Assembly: GCA_937998865.1 (NCBI GenBank)
Contig: CALLBR010000005.1
Location: forward strand, 1 to 64,000
Direction: 5' to 3'
Length of the DNA stretch: 64,000 bases
DNA from: an uncultured bacterium
GTDB lineage: Bacteria > Nitrospirota > Thermodesulfovibrionia > Thermodesulfovibrionales > Thermodesulfovibrionaceae
Shown here piece by piece: positions 1 to 8,292 of the stretch; within the stretch, counting starts at the first letter, position 1; each line of letters begins with the position of its first letter. The notes beneath the pieces are model-generated. The model searched no databases. It was not told the origin of the DNA and worked only from the letters and a program-made list of their open reading frames with translations. Made by a program: the position numbers and the translations under genes.

Positions 1-417
1 ATTCTTCATATTTCCTCTGATTTAAGGCATACTGCATCAGTTGTAAAAACAAAGAAAACTCAAGAGATGCTTTTTGATATTTTTAAGGGAGACCACGAAA
101 GATTAATGATAAGAGTTAATGCCCATCTGAAAGGTATTGACAGACTTGATCCAGAAAAACTTGCTAATTACAAGGAATGCGGATTTGGAAAGTGGTATTA
201 CGGAGAAGGGCAGAGATTTAGGGATTTACCAGGCTTTGTAGAATTTGAAGATATTCATAGAGCTTTTCACCAATTAGGGAGAGACATAGTTATTGCTCAT
301 AATTCTGGTGACCATGAGAAAGCAAAAAAACTTTTCCGTGAAATGGAAAAGAGAATCCAAGATATAAAAAGATACTTAGATAGATTAAAAGAAGGTTATC
401 TTGCAAGAATTAGTTAA
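1..417 (+). CDS. CZB (chemoreceptor zinc-binding) domain protein, 5' end outside window
   Basis: The ORF track starts at the ATG at 67, but the frame is open back to base 1, so this is probably the C-terminal part of a longer protein, perhaps a chemoreceptor or other signalling protein. The visible part carries the CZB pattern: an early HERL and NAH histidine region, then CGFGKWYYGEG, then HRAFHQLG and a final VIAHNSGDH histidine. CZB domains bind zinc through three His and one Cys and are usually fused to methyl-accepting chemotaxis proteins or diguanylate cyclases. The residues before Met67 (SSDLRHTASVVK) are helix-like, fitting the end of a receptor signalling helix. A stand-alone CZB protein starting at 67 is possible but no Shine-Dalgarno precedes that ATG. 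Confidence 0.8.
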   Translation: MLHISSDLRHTASVVKTKKTQEMLFDIFKGDHERLMIRVNAHLKGIDRLDPEKLANYKECGFGKWYYGEGQRFRDLPGFVEFEDIHRAFHQLGRDIVIAHNSGDHEKAKKLFREMEKRIQDIKRYLDRLKEGYLARIS

Positions 418-430
418 AGAATGGTATGAT
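401..430 (+). promoter_or_regulatory. Putative sigma-70-type promoter of tRNA-Ser
   Basis: TTGCAA (401-406) and TATGAT (425-430) are separated by 18 bp, and TGG just before the -10 gives an extended -10. The predicted start near 437 lies a few bases before the tRNA. The -35 lies inside the end of the CZB gene. Confidence 0.5.
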
Positions 431-442
431 TAAAAAAGGCTT

Positions 443-533
443 GGAGAGGTGGCCGAGTCGGTCGAAGGCAGCCGCCTGCTAAGCGGTTGTAGGGCCAAAA
501 GCTCTACCCAGGGTTCGAATCCCTGCCTCTCCG
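443..533 (+). tRNA. tRNA-Ser (anticodon GCT)
   Basis: A class II tRNA folds here. The acceptor stem GGAGAGG pairs with CCTCTCC with discriminator G. The anticodon stem GCCGC/GCGGT encloses CTGCTAA, giving anticodon GCT (reads AGC/AGU). A long variable arm typical of serine tRNAs precedes the T arm with GGTTCGAATCC. CCA is not encoded; a run of six T follows directly. Confidence 0.96.
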
Positions 534-545
534 TTTTTTCAAAAA

Positions 546-1157
546 ATGGATCCCTATTCATTAATATCTCAATTTTCATATGTGGGACTCTTTATTCTCC
601 TTATCTTGGGAGGTCTTGGGATTCCCTTCTTCCCTGAAGATTTAATTCTTATATCCTGTGGAATGTTAATATCTTTTGAAATTATTGAACCAGTTCCAGC
701 CACTGTAATTGCCTATTTAGGTCTTGTGATTTCTGATTCTATGCTCTACTACGCTGGAAGAAAGTTTGGAAGAAAAATTATTACAAATAGCAGATTTGCG
801 AGAATTATATCACTGCCTAAATTTCTTCTCTTGGAGAGAAAATTTAAAAAACACAGTATTCTCATTATGCTTGCAGGAAGGCTTCTTGTAGGTTTTAGAG
901 CTCAGGTTTTTCTCTTGGCAGGAATGACCAAAGTTTCATTTATAAAGTTTTTTTTAATAGATGCTATAGGTGCTGCTATTGTTCTGACAATTATGATTTA
1001 TGCTGGGTATATGGGAGGAGTATTTCTTGATAAAGTGAAAAAAGGGATTCTTTATATGGAATATGCTCTTGCTTTTTTAATAATCCTTGGAGTTATTTTA
1101 TTATTAATTTACCTTTCTCGAAAGTATCTAAGAATAAACAACAAAAATTCTAAATAA
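546..1157 (+). CDS. DedA / SNARE-associated family membrane protein
   Basis: A 203-residue polytopic membrane protein with the DedA (VTT) layout: an early hydrophobic segment with GGLGIPFFPED, an amphipathic middle with GRKFG, and the conserved GRLLVGFRAQVFLLAGM stretch. DedA proteins are inner-membrane transporters or scramblases linked to undecaprenyl phosphate and phospholipid recycling and to envelope charge balance; the substrate here cannot be told. The length matches the family. The ATG lies only 12 nt after the tRNA-Ser 3' end and has no Shine-Dalgarno, so the gene is probably expressed from the tRNA promoter. The 62-aa ORF at 449-637 is a shadow of the tRNA and this gene. Confidence 0.85.
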   Translation: MDPYSLISQFSYVGLFILLILGGLGIPFFPEDLILISCGMLISFEIIEPVPATVIAYLGLVISDSMLYYAGRKFGRKIITNSRFARIISLPKFLLLERKFKKHSILIMLAGRLLVGFRAQVFLLAGMTKVSFIKFFLIDAIGAAIVLTIMIYAGYMGGVFLDKVKKGILYMEYALAFLIILGVILLLIYLSRKYLRINNKNSK

Positions 1158-1210
1158 ATAGCCTTTTAAAAAGCATTAAAGTCTTTTAAGATTCCTTGTT
1201 GTTCCAAATG

Positions 1211-1234
1211 GCACACCTGAAGATTTTCATGTGC
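1211..1234. promoter_or_regulatory. Imperfect inverted repeat, possible activator site
   Basis: GCACA (1211-1215) and TGTGC (1230-1234) form inverted half-sites around an AT-rich centre. The repeat lies about 55-80 bp upstream of the -24 element at 1287, a normal distance for an enhancer-type site of a sigma-54 activator. Its function is inferred from position only. Confidence 0.35.
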
Positions 1235-1286
1235 AAAATAGACCAATCTAAGTTTTTTCTTCTCTATATATTTCAACAATTTTTAA

Positions 1287-1304
1287 TTGGCAAGCCTATT
1301 GCAT
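1287..1304 (+). promoter_or_regulatory. Putative sigma-54 (-24/-12) promoter
   Basis: TTGGCAAGCCTATTGCAT fits the -24/-12 consensus: GG and GC elements with exactly 12 bp between their second bases, the spacing RpoN requires. The predicted start is near 1314, about 25 nt before the usp ATG with its Shine-Dalgarno. No good -35/-10 pair was seen in this 181-bp gap. The promoter would drive usp and probably the whole operon to nuoN. Confidence 0.6.
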
Positions 1305-1338
1305 GCGGATTTTTTAAGAACTTAAAGGAGGTGTGTTG

Positions 1339-1752
1339 ATGAAAAGGATTTTAGTATGTTTTGATGGTTCTGAGTGGTCACAAAGGGCTCTAAATGAAGC
1401 CATCAATTTAGCACAGAAATTTGACTCTCACATTACTGTTCTTTCTGTTATCCCAAAAGTTTGCTTTTTAGAGGTTGGCGTTGATTGCGCTACAGTGGAG
1501 GCAATATTTAAAGCCGAAATGGAGGGAAATCTAAACAGAGCAAGACAAATTCTTGAGGAAAAGGGGGTGAAAGGAGAAACCATTATACTGGAAGGTACAC
1601 CAGCAGATGTTATAGTGGATTATTCTAAGAACGCTTTTGATTTAATTGTCCTTGGCTCCAAAGGCAAAGATGCTACAGAAAGGACACTCTTTGGAAGTGT
1701 AACTCAAAGGGTGGCAGCAAACGCCACTCAATCAGTCTTAATAGTCAGATAA
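1339..1752 (+). CDS. Universal stress protein (UspA family)
   Basis: A 137-residue single-domain Usp protein. The N-terminus KRILVCFDGSEWSQRAL is the usual first strand and Ser/Asp loop. The C-terminal ATP-binding signature GSKGKDATERTLFGSVTQ fits the G-2x-G-9x-G(S/T) motif, so it probably binds ATP. The ATG at 1339 is preferred over the track's GTG at 1333 because AAAGGAGG ends 7 nt upstream of it. It is first after the sigma-54-like promoter, and its stop is 22 nt before the TauE gene. Usp proteins are cytoplasmic and respond to starvation or redox stress; here it may serve the respiratory operon, but that role is inference. Confidence 0.92.
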   Translation: MKRILVCFDGSEWSQRALNEAINLAQKFDSHITVLSVIPKVCFLEVGVDCATVEAIFKAEMEGNLNRARQILEEKGVKGETIILEGTPADVIVDYSKNAFDLIVLGSKGKDATERTLFGSVTQRVAANATQSVLIVR

Positions 1753-1774
1753 TATTTTATCGGAGGTAAAACAT

Positions 1775-3019
1775 ATGAAAAACTTTTTAAAATTCTTAAC
1801 AGTTCTGATGATTTTATCAGTCTTTTCCGTTACAGTTTATTCTCAAACATCAACAGAGAAAAAAGATTCAGAACCACCGAAGGAAGCATCTCCTGCAGAT
1901 AAAATTATTGTTCAGGTAGACAAAAATCAGCTTTCTGGAGGAGGTAAGATAATAATTACTGGTAAAGCACCAGCAGGAAGAGATGTGTATATTGAAGTTT
2001 GGTCAGAGAAAACTGTTAGAGCAGCAAGATTAGATGCTGATCCTGATCCAAAAACAGGTAAAAGGCCCTATATCTTCTATATGACTGATGAGATGCCCGG
2101 TTTTTACAGATTAATTTTACCTGAAAAATACAAATCAATTTTGGAGGAGGAAAAAGCTAAAGGCAAAAAATGGAGTGTTTCTGAAATAATTAAAAAATCC
2201 GGAGCAGATGCTGTTTATGGCTATCCAGCAAAAATTAAGATTGACAGATATCAAACCACTCTATGGGAAAGTATCATTGGTTCAAGAGGTACTAAACTAG
2301 AGCCAATGGATGAAAAGGAAAATAAGCGGAGATCAATGCAACTTCTAAAGGCAAGATTTCGTACCGTTGGCAATGTCTTCTCTTCAAATTTAAAAATTGA
2401 AGAAGACGGAACTTTTAAGGCAAGTGTTGAACTTCCAGAAAACGCTGCACCTGGTAAATATTTTGTAGTTGCAAAAGTTGACAAGGATTTAAAAAGTGAA
2501 CCCCTGGTAGTTCAGAATGACATCTCTTTCCCAAGTGTATATTTGCCTAATGCAGGAAGAACTGTTAATGTCCTTTGGCCCTTCCTTTTAACAGCTGCCA
2601 TTACAACTTTTGGAGTTTTGATGGGTGCTGGTGGTGGATTTATTCTTAATCCAATCCTCGTTATGCTCGGTCTTCCTCATACAGTTGTGGCAGGAACTGT
2701 AATGCCCACAGTTCTTTTCTCCCAAGGTACAGGAATCTATAACTATTCCAGAATTAACTTTATAAGCTTAAAACTTGGTATAACCTTAGGAATTGCAATG
2801 CTTGTGGGTGGTTTTATTGGTCCAAAACTTACAGAGCTCATAACTTTAGAACAGTATAAATTCCTATTTGGGTGGGTTTTGATAATTTTAGCAGCTTTAA
2901 TGTTCTGGCAGACAACACCAAAATATCTCGAGAAGAACAAGAAAGAACAAGCTATATTGAAGGAATTTAAAAAGAGAGCTGAAGAAGCTGCAAAGAAAAA
3001 AGCTGAAGGAGGTAAATAA
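1775..3019 (+). CDS. TauE/SafE-family permease, N-terminal half with periplasmic domain
   Basis: 414 residues. A signal peptide or anchor (MKNFLKFLTVLMILSVFSV) is followed by about 230 hydrophilic residues with beta-rich stretches (DKIIVQVDKNQLSGGGKIIITG), probably a periplasmic beta-sandwich. From about residue 262 come membrane helices with the TauE signature GVLMGAGGGFILNPIL, then a charged Lys/Glu-rich tail. TauE/SafE proteins export sulfite, sulfoacetate or similar organosulfur anions. Only one of the two pseudo-symmetric TauE repeats is present; the second is encoded by the next ORF, 2 nt away. The downstream sulfur-type molybdoenzyme supports a sulfur-anion substrate, but this is inferred. 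Confidence 0.8.
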   Translation: MKNFLKFLTVLMILSVFSVTVYSQTSTEKKDSEPPKEASPADKIIVQVDKNQLSGGGKIIITGKAPAGRDVYIEVWSEKTVRAARLDADPDPKTGKRPYIFYMTDEMPGFYRLILPEKYKSILEEEKAKGKKWSVSEIIKKSGADAVYGYPAKIKIDRYQTTLWESIIGSRGTKLEPMDEKENKRRSMQLLKARFRTVGNVFSSNLKIEEDGTFKASVELPENAAPGKYFVVAKVDKDLKSEPLVVQNDISFPSVYLPNAGRTVNVLWPFLLTAAITTFGVLMGAGGGFILNPILVMLGLPHTVVAGTVMPTVLFSQGTGIYNYSRINFISLKLGITLGIAMLVGGFIGPKLTELITLEQYKFLFGWVLIILAALMFWQTTPKYLEKNKKEQAILKEFKKRAEEAAKKKAEGGK

Positions 3020-3021
3020 AT

Positions 3022-3411
3022 ATGAGGATTGAATTTTGGGGACAAGAATTTAAGGCAAATCTTTTTATAGGTATACCAGGTGCTTTTCTCATAGCTGTTG
3101 TATCGTCCATGTTTGGTTTTGGTGGAGGTCCTTTTATGGTTCCTCTCATGGCAGTTGGTATGAGGCTACCCATGTATGTTATAGTGGGAAGTTCTCTCCT
3201 TGCTATTTTCTTCAATACCCTTATGGGTACCTTCAGGCATTATGGATTCGGTAATTTTGATTTAATATTTTTCTTGATTATGTTTCCTGGAGCAATTTTG
3301 GGAGGATATTTAGGACCTAAGATTGCAAAAAAACTAAATCCTGTTATTGTAAAAAGAGTTGCCTGTCTTGGTCTTTTGATTCTTGCACTACAGTTATTGG
3401 GAGTATTTTAG
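3022..3411 (+). CDS. TauE/SafE-family permease, C-terminal half
   Basis: 129 residues, essentially all membrane helices, with the second-repeat signature SSMFGFGGGPFMVPLM, equivalent to GAGGGF in the preceding protein. A typical TauE protein has about 250 residues with two such repeats on one chain, so this ORF completes the permease. It has its own Shine-Dalgarno (GAAGGAGGT) and ATG two bases after the upstream TAA, and no stray frame links the two, so it reads as a true gene split, not a sequencing frameshift. The two products probably assemble into one transporter. Cytoplasmic membrane. Confidence 0.8.
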   Translation: MRIEFWGQEFKANLFIGIPGAFLIAVVSSMFGFGGGPFMVPLMAVGMRLPMYVIVGSSLLAIFFNTLMGTFRHYGFGNFDLIFFLIMFPGAILGGYLGPKIAKKLNPVIVKRVACLGLLILALQLLGVF

Positions 3412-3423
3412 GAGGTCAGAGAA

Positions 3424-5511
3424 ATGAAATATTCAGTTTTTAGCCATTGCAGTATGTGCTCCGTAAGATGTCCTGTTAGAGTGGAAGTTCAAGATGGTAG
3501 GGTAAAATGGCTTGAGGGAAATCCTTATGTTCCTGGCATGGAGGGTAGCCTCTGTGCCAGGGGCTCAGCAGGTATTGCTCTTCTTTATGATTCTGAGAGA
3601 CTTCAATATCCTATGATTAGAACTGGGCAGAGAGGTTCAGGACATTTCAAAAGAGTAAGCTGGCAAGAGGCATTTAGTTATGTTTCTGAAAAAGTAAAGG
3701 AAATTCAGTCTAAATATGGAAATAGAACTCTTGCATTACTTGACAGAGGAGGAGGGTTATTTGGCGAGATCCAAAGGTTAATAGTAAGAGGTATGGGGTC
3801 TCCAAATTATTTTAGTCATGACGATTTTTGTAGAAATAATGTGAATCAAGCATATCAGTGTCTCTTAGGTTATACGAGACCAGAGGTAGGATATGACTTT
3901 GCTAACACAAAACACATGGTATTCTTTGGTAGAAATGCCATTGAGGCTTTAGGAGTAAGAGAGGTAAATAACATTATTAAAGCTCTTGAGGATGGAGCTG
4001 ATCTGACTTACATTGATGTGAGAGTATCAAAGACTGCCACAAAAGCCACAAGATTTTTCCAAATAAGACCAGGATCAGACTATGCTCTCACTTTAGCTCT
4101 CATTCACACAATTTTAAGAGAGAATCTATATGACAAAGATTTCATCGATAGATTCATGACGGGCTTGCCAGAACTGGAAGATTTTGTTAAGAACTACACA
4201 CCTCAGTGGGCTGAAAGGGAGACAGGAATTCCAGCTTATGAAATTCAAGGTTTAGCAAGAGCATTGAGTGAGGCAAAGCCAAGAGTTATCCTCTATCCGG
4301 GATGGTTTGCCGCAAGATATATGGATGCTTTTTATTTTGCTCAATCTGTAATAATTCTAAATGCTCTCCTTGGAAGTATTGAACAAAAAGGAGGTCTTAT
4401 TTTAGCTAAGACACCAAAAGAGGTAGGTGCAAAGGGATTAAACAGTCTTTTAGAGAGAATTCCAGCACCTCAGGAAAAAAGAGTTGAACAAGAAGAAGGT
4501 AAAGGTTTTCTATTTGATGGTACAGGTCATATTCTACATCTCTACAGAGCAATAAAAACTGGCCAACCCTATCCCATAAAAGCGCTATTTGTAGTTAGGT
4601 ATGATCCCTTTGCAGGAATTCCAAAAAAGGACATAGAAGAACTCCTAAACGGTTTAGATTTATTAGTGACAATTGATGTTAACTACTCAAACACCTCTTG
4701 GTATGCAGATGTGGTTTTGCCAGAATCCACCTATCTTGAAAGAGACGATATAATTGGAATGCAAAGAGGAGCCAAACCTACTTTAGTTATGAGAAAACAG
4801 GCAATAAAGCCAATTTATGATACAAAAGGTAAATGGGAGATTGTAAAGGGTCTTCTTGAAGCTTATGGAGTTGGTGAATACATGCCCTATGAGACTATTC
4901 AAGATCTTTGGAATTACCAACTGGAGGGAACAGGAATCAAGATTGATGATTTTAATAAAACAGGACAGGTAGCCCTTTGTAAAGATCCTAAAATGTATTC
5001 AAGAGATGAACTTAAATTTAGAACACCTTCTGGTAAAATAGAGATTTTATCAACTAAGATGGCTGAAAGAGAGGTGCCCTTTTTCTTGGAATATCAATCT
5101 CCTTTAAAGCCCAATACTGATGAAGGCGAATTCAGACTTCTCTTTGGAAGAGTAGCTACTCATACTCATGTTCAGACTCACAATAATAAATATCTTAATG
5201 AAATACTGCCTGAAAATGACCTTTGGATTAATGATAAAGTAGCTTCCAAACTGGGCATAAAAGATGGTGACTGGGTAGAGGTTTCTTCTGGTGATTTTAC
5301 GGGTAAGATTCGTGCTAAAGTGACTCCCTTTATTCATCCTGAGGCTGTATTTATGTATAGAGGTTTTGAAAATGAAGTTCCTTGGAAGAGTCGTTCCTAT
5401 GGTAAGGGATTAAATGAAGGAAGACTACTGAAAGGAGCTTTTGACAGAATGGCATATGGAAGCCATACAGGTGCTCTCTTTGAAAATTTTGTAAAAGTAA
5501 AGAAGGCTTAA
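3424..5511 (+). CDS. Molybdopterin oxidoreductase, PhsA/PsrA (thiosulfate/polysulfide reductase)-like catalytic subunit
   Basis: 695 residues of the DMSO-reductase superfamily. The N-terminal [4Fe-4S] site is C9, C12, C16 and C44. The LCARGSAGIALLYDSERLQYP stretch is typical of PhsA/PsrA proteins. C136 in DDFCRNN is the likely Mo/W ligand. The C-terminal molybdopterin dinucleotide-binding domain starts near FRLLFGRVATHTHVQTHNN. Unlike PhsA/PsrA there is no twin-arginine signal, so the enzyme should be cytoplasmic. It is followed by a ferredoxin subunit and then directly by complex I genes, with no NrfD/PhsC membrane subunit. I infer that it exchanges electrons with complex I. The true substrate (a sulfur compound, formate or other) cannot be read from sequence; formate dehydrogenase hallmarks were not seen. 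Confidence 0.85.
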   Translation: MKYSVFSHCSMCSVRCPVRVEVQDGRVKWLEGNPYVPGMEGSLCARGSAGIALLYDSERLQYPMIRTGQRGSGHFKRVSWQEAFSYVSEKVKEIQSKYGNRTLALLDRGGGLFGEIQRLIVRGMGSPNYFSHDDFCRNNVNQAYQCLLGYTRPEVGYDFANTKHMVFFGRNAIEALGVREVNNIIKALEDGADLTYIDVRVSKTATKATRFFQIRPGSDYALTLALIHTILRENLYDKDFIDRFMTGLPELEDFVKNYTPQWAERETGIPAYEIQGLARALSEAKPRVILYPGWFAARYMDAFYFAQSVIILNALLGSIEQKGGLILAKTPKEVGAKGLNSLLERIPAPQEKRVEQEEGKGFLFDGTGHILHLYRAIKTGQPYPIKALFVVRYDPFAGIPKKDIEELLNGLDLLVTIDVNYSNTSWYADVVLPESTYLERDDIIGMQRGAKPTLVMRKQAIKPIYDTKGKWEIVKGLLEAYGVGEYMPYETIQDLWNYQLEGTGIKIDDFNKTGQVALCKDPKMYSRDELKFRTPSGKIEILSTKMAEREVPFFLEYQSPLKPNTDEGEFRLLFGRVATHTHVQTHNNKYLNEILPENDLWINDKVASKLGIKDGDWVEVSSGDFTGKIRAKVTPFIHPEAVFMYRGFENEVPWKSRSYGKGLNEGRLLKGAFDRMAYGSHTGALFENFVKVKKA

Positions 5512-5521
5512 GGAGGATATT

Positions 5522-6028
5522 ATGAGCATCTACTACATATATCAAGATCACGACCGATGCATAGGTTGTTATGCCTGTGAAGTTCACTGTAAAACAAAAA
5601 ATGAACTTCCCCTTGGACCTAGGCTTTGCAGAATCATAGAGACTGAGATAAAACTCTTAGGTGGACTTCCAAAACAAAGATTTATTTTTATGCCATGTTT
5701 TCATTGCGAAGATCCATGGTGTGTGAAGGCTTGCCCAACAGCAGCTATGCAGAGGCGTTCAAAGGATGGAATAGTATTTGTTGAACAGAGCCTCTGTGTT
5801 GGGTGTAAATCTTGTATTACTGCTTGTCCATGGGGAGTACCTCAGTGGAATCCTGAGACAGGTAAAGTGGTAAAATGTGATTATTGTAAAGACAGAGTAG
5901 ATGAGGGTCTTAAGCCTGCCTGTGTTACCAAATGCACTACAAAAGCTTTGAAATTTATTACTGCCGATGAAGCTTCAAAACTCAAGAGAGAAAGATTCGT
6001 AAAGGATACTTATGCCTCTTTATACTGA
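5522..6028 (+). CDS. Four-cluster [4Fe-4S] ferredoxin subunit (PhsB/PsrB/HycB-like)
   Basis: 168 residues with four cysteine groups: [35 protein letters not shown] and [20 protein letters not shown], enough for four [4Fe-4S] clusters. This is the usual electron-transfer subunit paired with DMSO-reductase-type catalytic subunits. No signal peptide, matching its cytoplasmic partner. The start follows AAGGAGGATATT. Its last 17 bases overlap the nuoB start, so the two are translationally coupled, physical evidence that it belongs with complex I. It probably wires the molybdoenzyme to NuoI/NuoB in place of NuoEFG. Confidence 0.9.
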   Translation: MSIYYIYQDHDRCIGCYACEVHCKTKNELPLGPRLCRIIETEIKLLGGLPKQRFIFMPCFHCEDPWCVKACPTAAMQRRSKDGIVFVEQSLCVGCKSCITACPWGVPQWNPETGKVVKCDYCKDRVDEGLKPACVTKCTTKALKFITADEASKLKRERFVKDTYASLY

Positions 6029-6536
6029 TAATAAAGATTTAATTGTAGTAGAGGAAAACACTAAGATAATAAAGGGTAGTAATGTTATCATTACTACCCT
6101 AGATAAGATTGTCAATTGGGGAAGATCTAACTCTTTATGGCCACTTACTTTTGGATTAGCCTGTTGTGCTATTGAAATGATGGCTGCAGGAGCTTCTCAT
6201 TTAGATCTTGATCGCTTTGGCATTCTTTTTAGAGCCTCACCTCGGCAAGCTGATGTCATCATTATTGCAGGCACTGTTACTTATAAAATGGCACCTATTG
6301 TAAAGCGTGTTTATGATCAAATGCCAGAGCCTAAATATGTAGTAGCCATGGGAAGCTGTGCTTGCACAGGAGGTATATTCGATACTTACAGTACTGTTCA
6401 AGGAGCAGATCAATTTTTACCTGTAGATGTTTATATTCCAGGATGCCCTCCAAGACCTGAAGCTTTAATGCAAGGTTTAATTAAATTAAAAGAAAAAATA
6501 ATGAAGGAAGAGGGAAGATGGGGCAGTTGGAAATAG
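6012..6536 (+). CDS. nuoB: NADH-quinone oxidoreductase subunit B
   Basis: 174 residues, carrying the N2 cluster closest to the quinone. Cluster ligands are visible: C51-C52 in [10 protein letters not shown]116 in GSCACTGG and C145 in [10 protein letters not shown]. The start overlaps the ferredoxin gene by 17 nt with AAAGGA upstream; the end overlaps nuoD by 19 nt. Starting the complex I block with nuoB instead of nuoA is unusual. Confidence 0.96.
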   Translation: MPLYTDNKDLIVVEENTKIIKGSNVIITTLDKIVNWGRSNSLWPLTFGLACCAIEMMAAGASHLDLDRFGILFRASPRQADVIIIAGTVTYKMAPIVKRVYDQMPEPKYVVAMGSCACTGGIFDTYSTVQGADQFLPVDVYIPGCPPRPEALMQGLIKLKEKIMKEEGRWGSWK

Positions 6537-7723
6537 AAAAAGTAGATGAAACAACTTTTGTTCTACAAATGGGACCTCATCATCCTGCCACTCACGGGGT
6601 GCTTAAACTTTTTTGTGAATTCGAAGGTGAAAGAGTAAAGAAGATTTTACCTGAAGTAGGTTATCTTCACAGGGGAATAGAAAAATTAGCTGAGTTTAAA
6701 ACTTATCCAGCTGCTATGACTCTCACAGATAGACTTGATTACATATCAAGCATGTCAAATAATATTGCTTATTGTTTAGCTGTTGAGAGATTAATGGGTA
6801 TAGAGCCTCCAGCTCGAGCAAAATTTATAAGAACCATGGTGGCAGAGCTTACAAGACTTAGTAGCCACCTTCTTTGGCTTGCCACTCATGCCCTTGACAT
6901 TGGTGCCATGACTGTTTTTCTTTATGCTTTCAGAGAGAGGGAACAAATATTACAATTTTTCGAGAAAATTTGTGGTGCACGTCTCACTGTGAGCTACCCA
7001 AGAATAGGAGGGGTTAGATTAGACATAAAGAAACATGTTTTAGAAGAAATTTATGAATTTATGAAGGTTATGGTAAAAAGAGTAGATGAATACGAAACTC
7101 TTCTCACGGAAAATCGTATTTGGATAGCAAGAACCAAAGGAATAGGAGTTATCTCTCCTGAAGAGGCTGTTTCCTTAGGAATTACGGGTCCTGCTTTGAG
7201 AGGTTCAGGAGTTTATTATGATATAAGAAAACACGCTCCATACGATGCCTACAGTGAGGTTGATTTTGAAGTGCCCTTGGGAGAGCATGGTGATACCTAT
7301 GATAGGTATTTATGTAGAGTTCGTGAGATGAGGCAATCTGCTTTCATTGTAAAGCAATGTATTGAGAAAATGCCCGAAGGTGAAATTCTGGCTGAAGACT
7401 CACCTGACATAGATTTAGCTCCTCAATCAAAAAGGATAATAAAAGGGGGGGAATCTCTTTGGAGTGGTTTTGTAGAATTTACTGATGAAAAATATGAAGT
7501 GCTTCCAAAAGGGGAAATTTATTCAGCTGTGGAAGCTCCCAAAGGAGAATTAGGGTTTTACATTGTAAGTGATGGAGGAGGCAAACCCTATAGGATGAGA
7601 GTGAGAGCTCCTTCCTTTATTCATATATCAGCTATACCAAAGCTTTGTGAGGGACATCTCCTTGCAGACATAATTGCCATAATTGGAACTCTTGACATTG
7701 TTATGGGAGAGGCTGACCGATGA
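6518..7723 (+). CDS. nuoD: NADH-quinone oxidoreductase subunit D
   Basis: 401 residues, the 49-kDa subunit that forms the quinone cavity with NuoB. The N-terminus holds the quinone-site motif [13 protein letters not shown], followed by GYLHRGIEK and the C-terminal [16 protein letters not shown] with DIVMGEADR. NuoC is a separate gene downstream, so this is not a NuoCD fusion. It overlaps nuoB before it and nuoI after it, indicating translational coupling. Peripheral arm, cytoplasmic side. Confidence 0.97.
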   Translation: MGQLEIEKVDETTFVLQMGPHHPATHGVLKLFCEFEGERVKKILPEVGYLHRGIEKLAEFKTYPAAMTLTDRLDYISSMSNNIAYCLAVERLMGIEPPARAKFIRTMVAELTRLSSHLLWLATHALDIGAMTVFLYAFREREQILQFFEKICGARLTVSYPRIGGVRLDIKKHVLEEIYEFMKVMVKRVDEYETLLTENRIWIARTKGIGVISPEEAVSLGITGPALRGSGVYYDIRKHAPYDAYSEVDFEVPLGEHGDTYDRYLCRVREMRQSAFIVKQCIEKMPEGEILAEDSPDIDLAPQSKRIIKGGESLWSGFVEFTDEKYEVLPKGEIYSAVEAPKGELGFYIVSDGGGKPYRMRVRAPSFIHISAIPKLCEGHLLADIIAIIGTLDIVMGEADR

Positions 7724-8292
7724 GCAATTTTTTAAAAAGATTATTTTTCCTTGATTTGATTAAAGGATTAATTATAACCTTTAAGACCATATTTACAACA
7801 CCAGTAACGATTCGTTATCCAAAACAGAAAAGGGCAATTGAGCCTGGTTTTAGAGGTAGACATGCTTTTGTTCGTGACCCAGAAACTGGCAAAGAAAGAT
7901 GCGTTGCCTGTACTAAGTGTGCTCAAGTTTGTCCTTCTCAATGCATATACATAGACTTCGTCATAAACTCAGAAACTGGAGCAAGAGTGCTAAGAAAGTA
8001 TGAAATTGATGCTCTAAGATGTATTTTTTGTGGTTACTGTGAAGAAGTCTGCCCAGTTAATGCCCTTGTGCTTACAGAGTTTTTCGAGTATGCCTCCTAT
8101 GACAGAGAAACTAATTATTTTAATAGAGAGAAGCTTCTTAACAATTGGGATGACTTTATCAAACATCATGAGGAAGAGGAATACCTTAATAAATTTTGGT
8201 ATCTGCCGGGAATAAACAGACGGAGATTACCTTCAGCAAAAAGAAATCCCAAGGCAGTTTTGAAGTTTATGAATAAAGGAGAAGAATATTAA
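7720..8292 (+). CDS. nuoI: NADH-quinone oxidoreductase subunit I
   Basis: 190 residues with two [4Fe-4S] motifs, CVACTKCAQVCPSQC and CIFCGYCEEVCPVNA (clusters N6a and N6b), preceded by an amphipathic N-terminal helix that rests on the membrane. In canonical complex I it receives electrons from NuoG. Since NuoG is missing from the operon, the PsrB-like ferredoxin is the likeliest donor here. Start overlaps nuoD by 4 nt; nuoA follows with no gap. Confidence 0.96.
   Translation: MSNFLKRLFFLDLIKGLIITFKTIFTTPVTIRYPKQKRAIEPGFRGRHAFVRDPETGKERCVACTKCAQVCPSQCIYIDFVINSETGARVLRKYEIDALRCIFCGYCEEVCPVNALVLTEFFEYASYDRETNYFNREKLLNNWDDFIKHHEEEEYLNKFWYLPGINRRRLPSAKRNPKAVLKFMNKGEEY

Noticed and set aside
449-637. 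62-aa ORF across tRNA-Ser and the start of dedA
   Set aside because: Reads through the tRNA gene; frame shadow.
1154-1175. 16-bp match TAAATAGCCTTTTAAA shared with the region near 56944
   Set aside because: Roughly one such match is expected by chance in 64 kb of AT-rich sequence.
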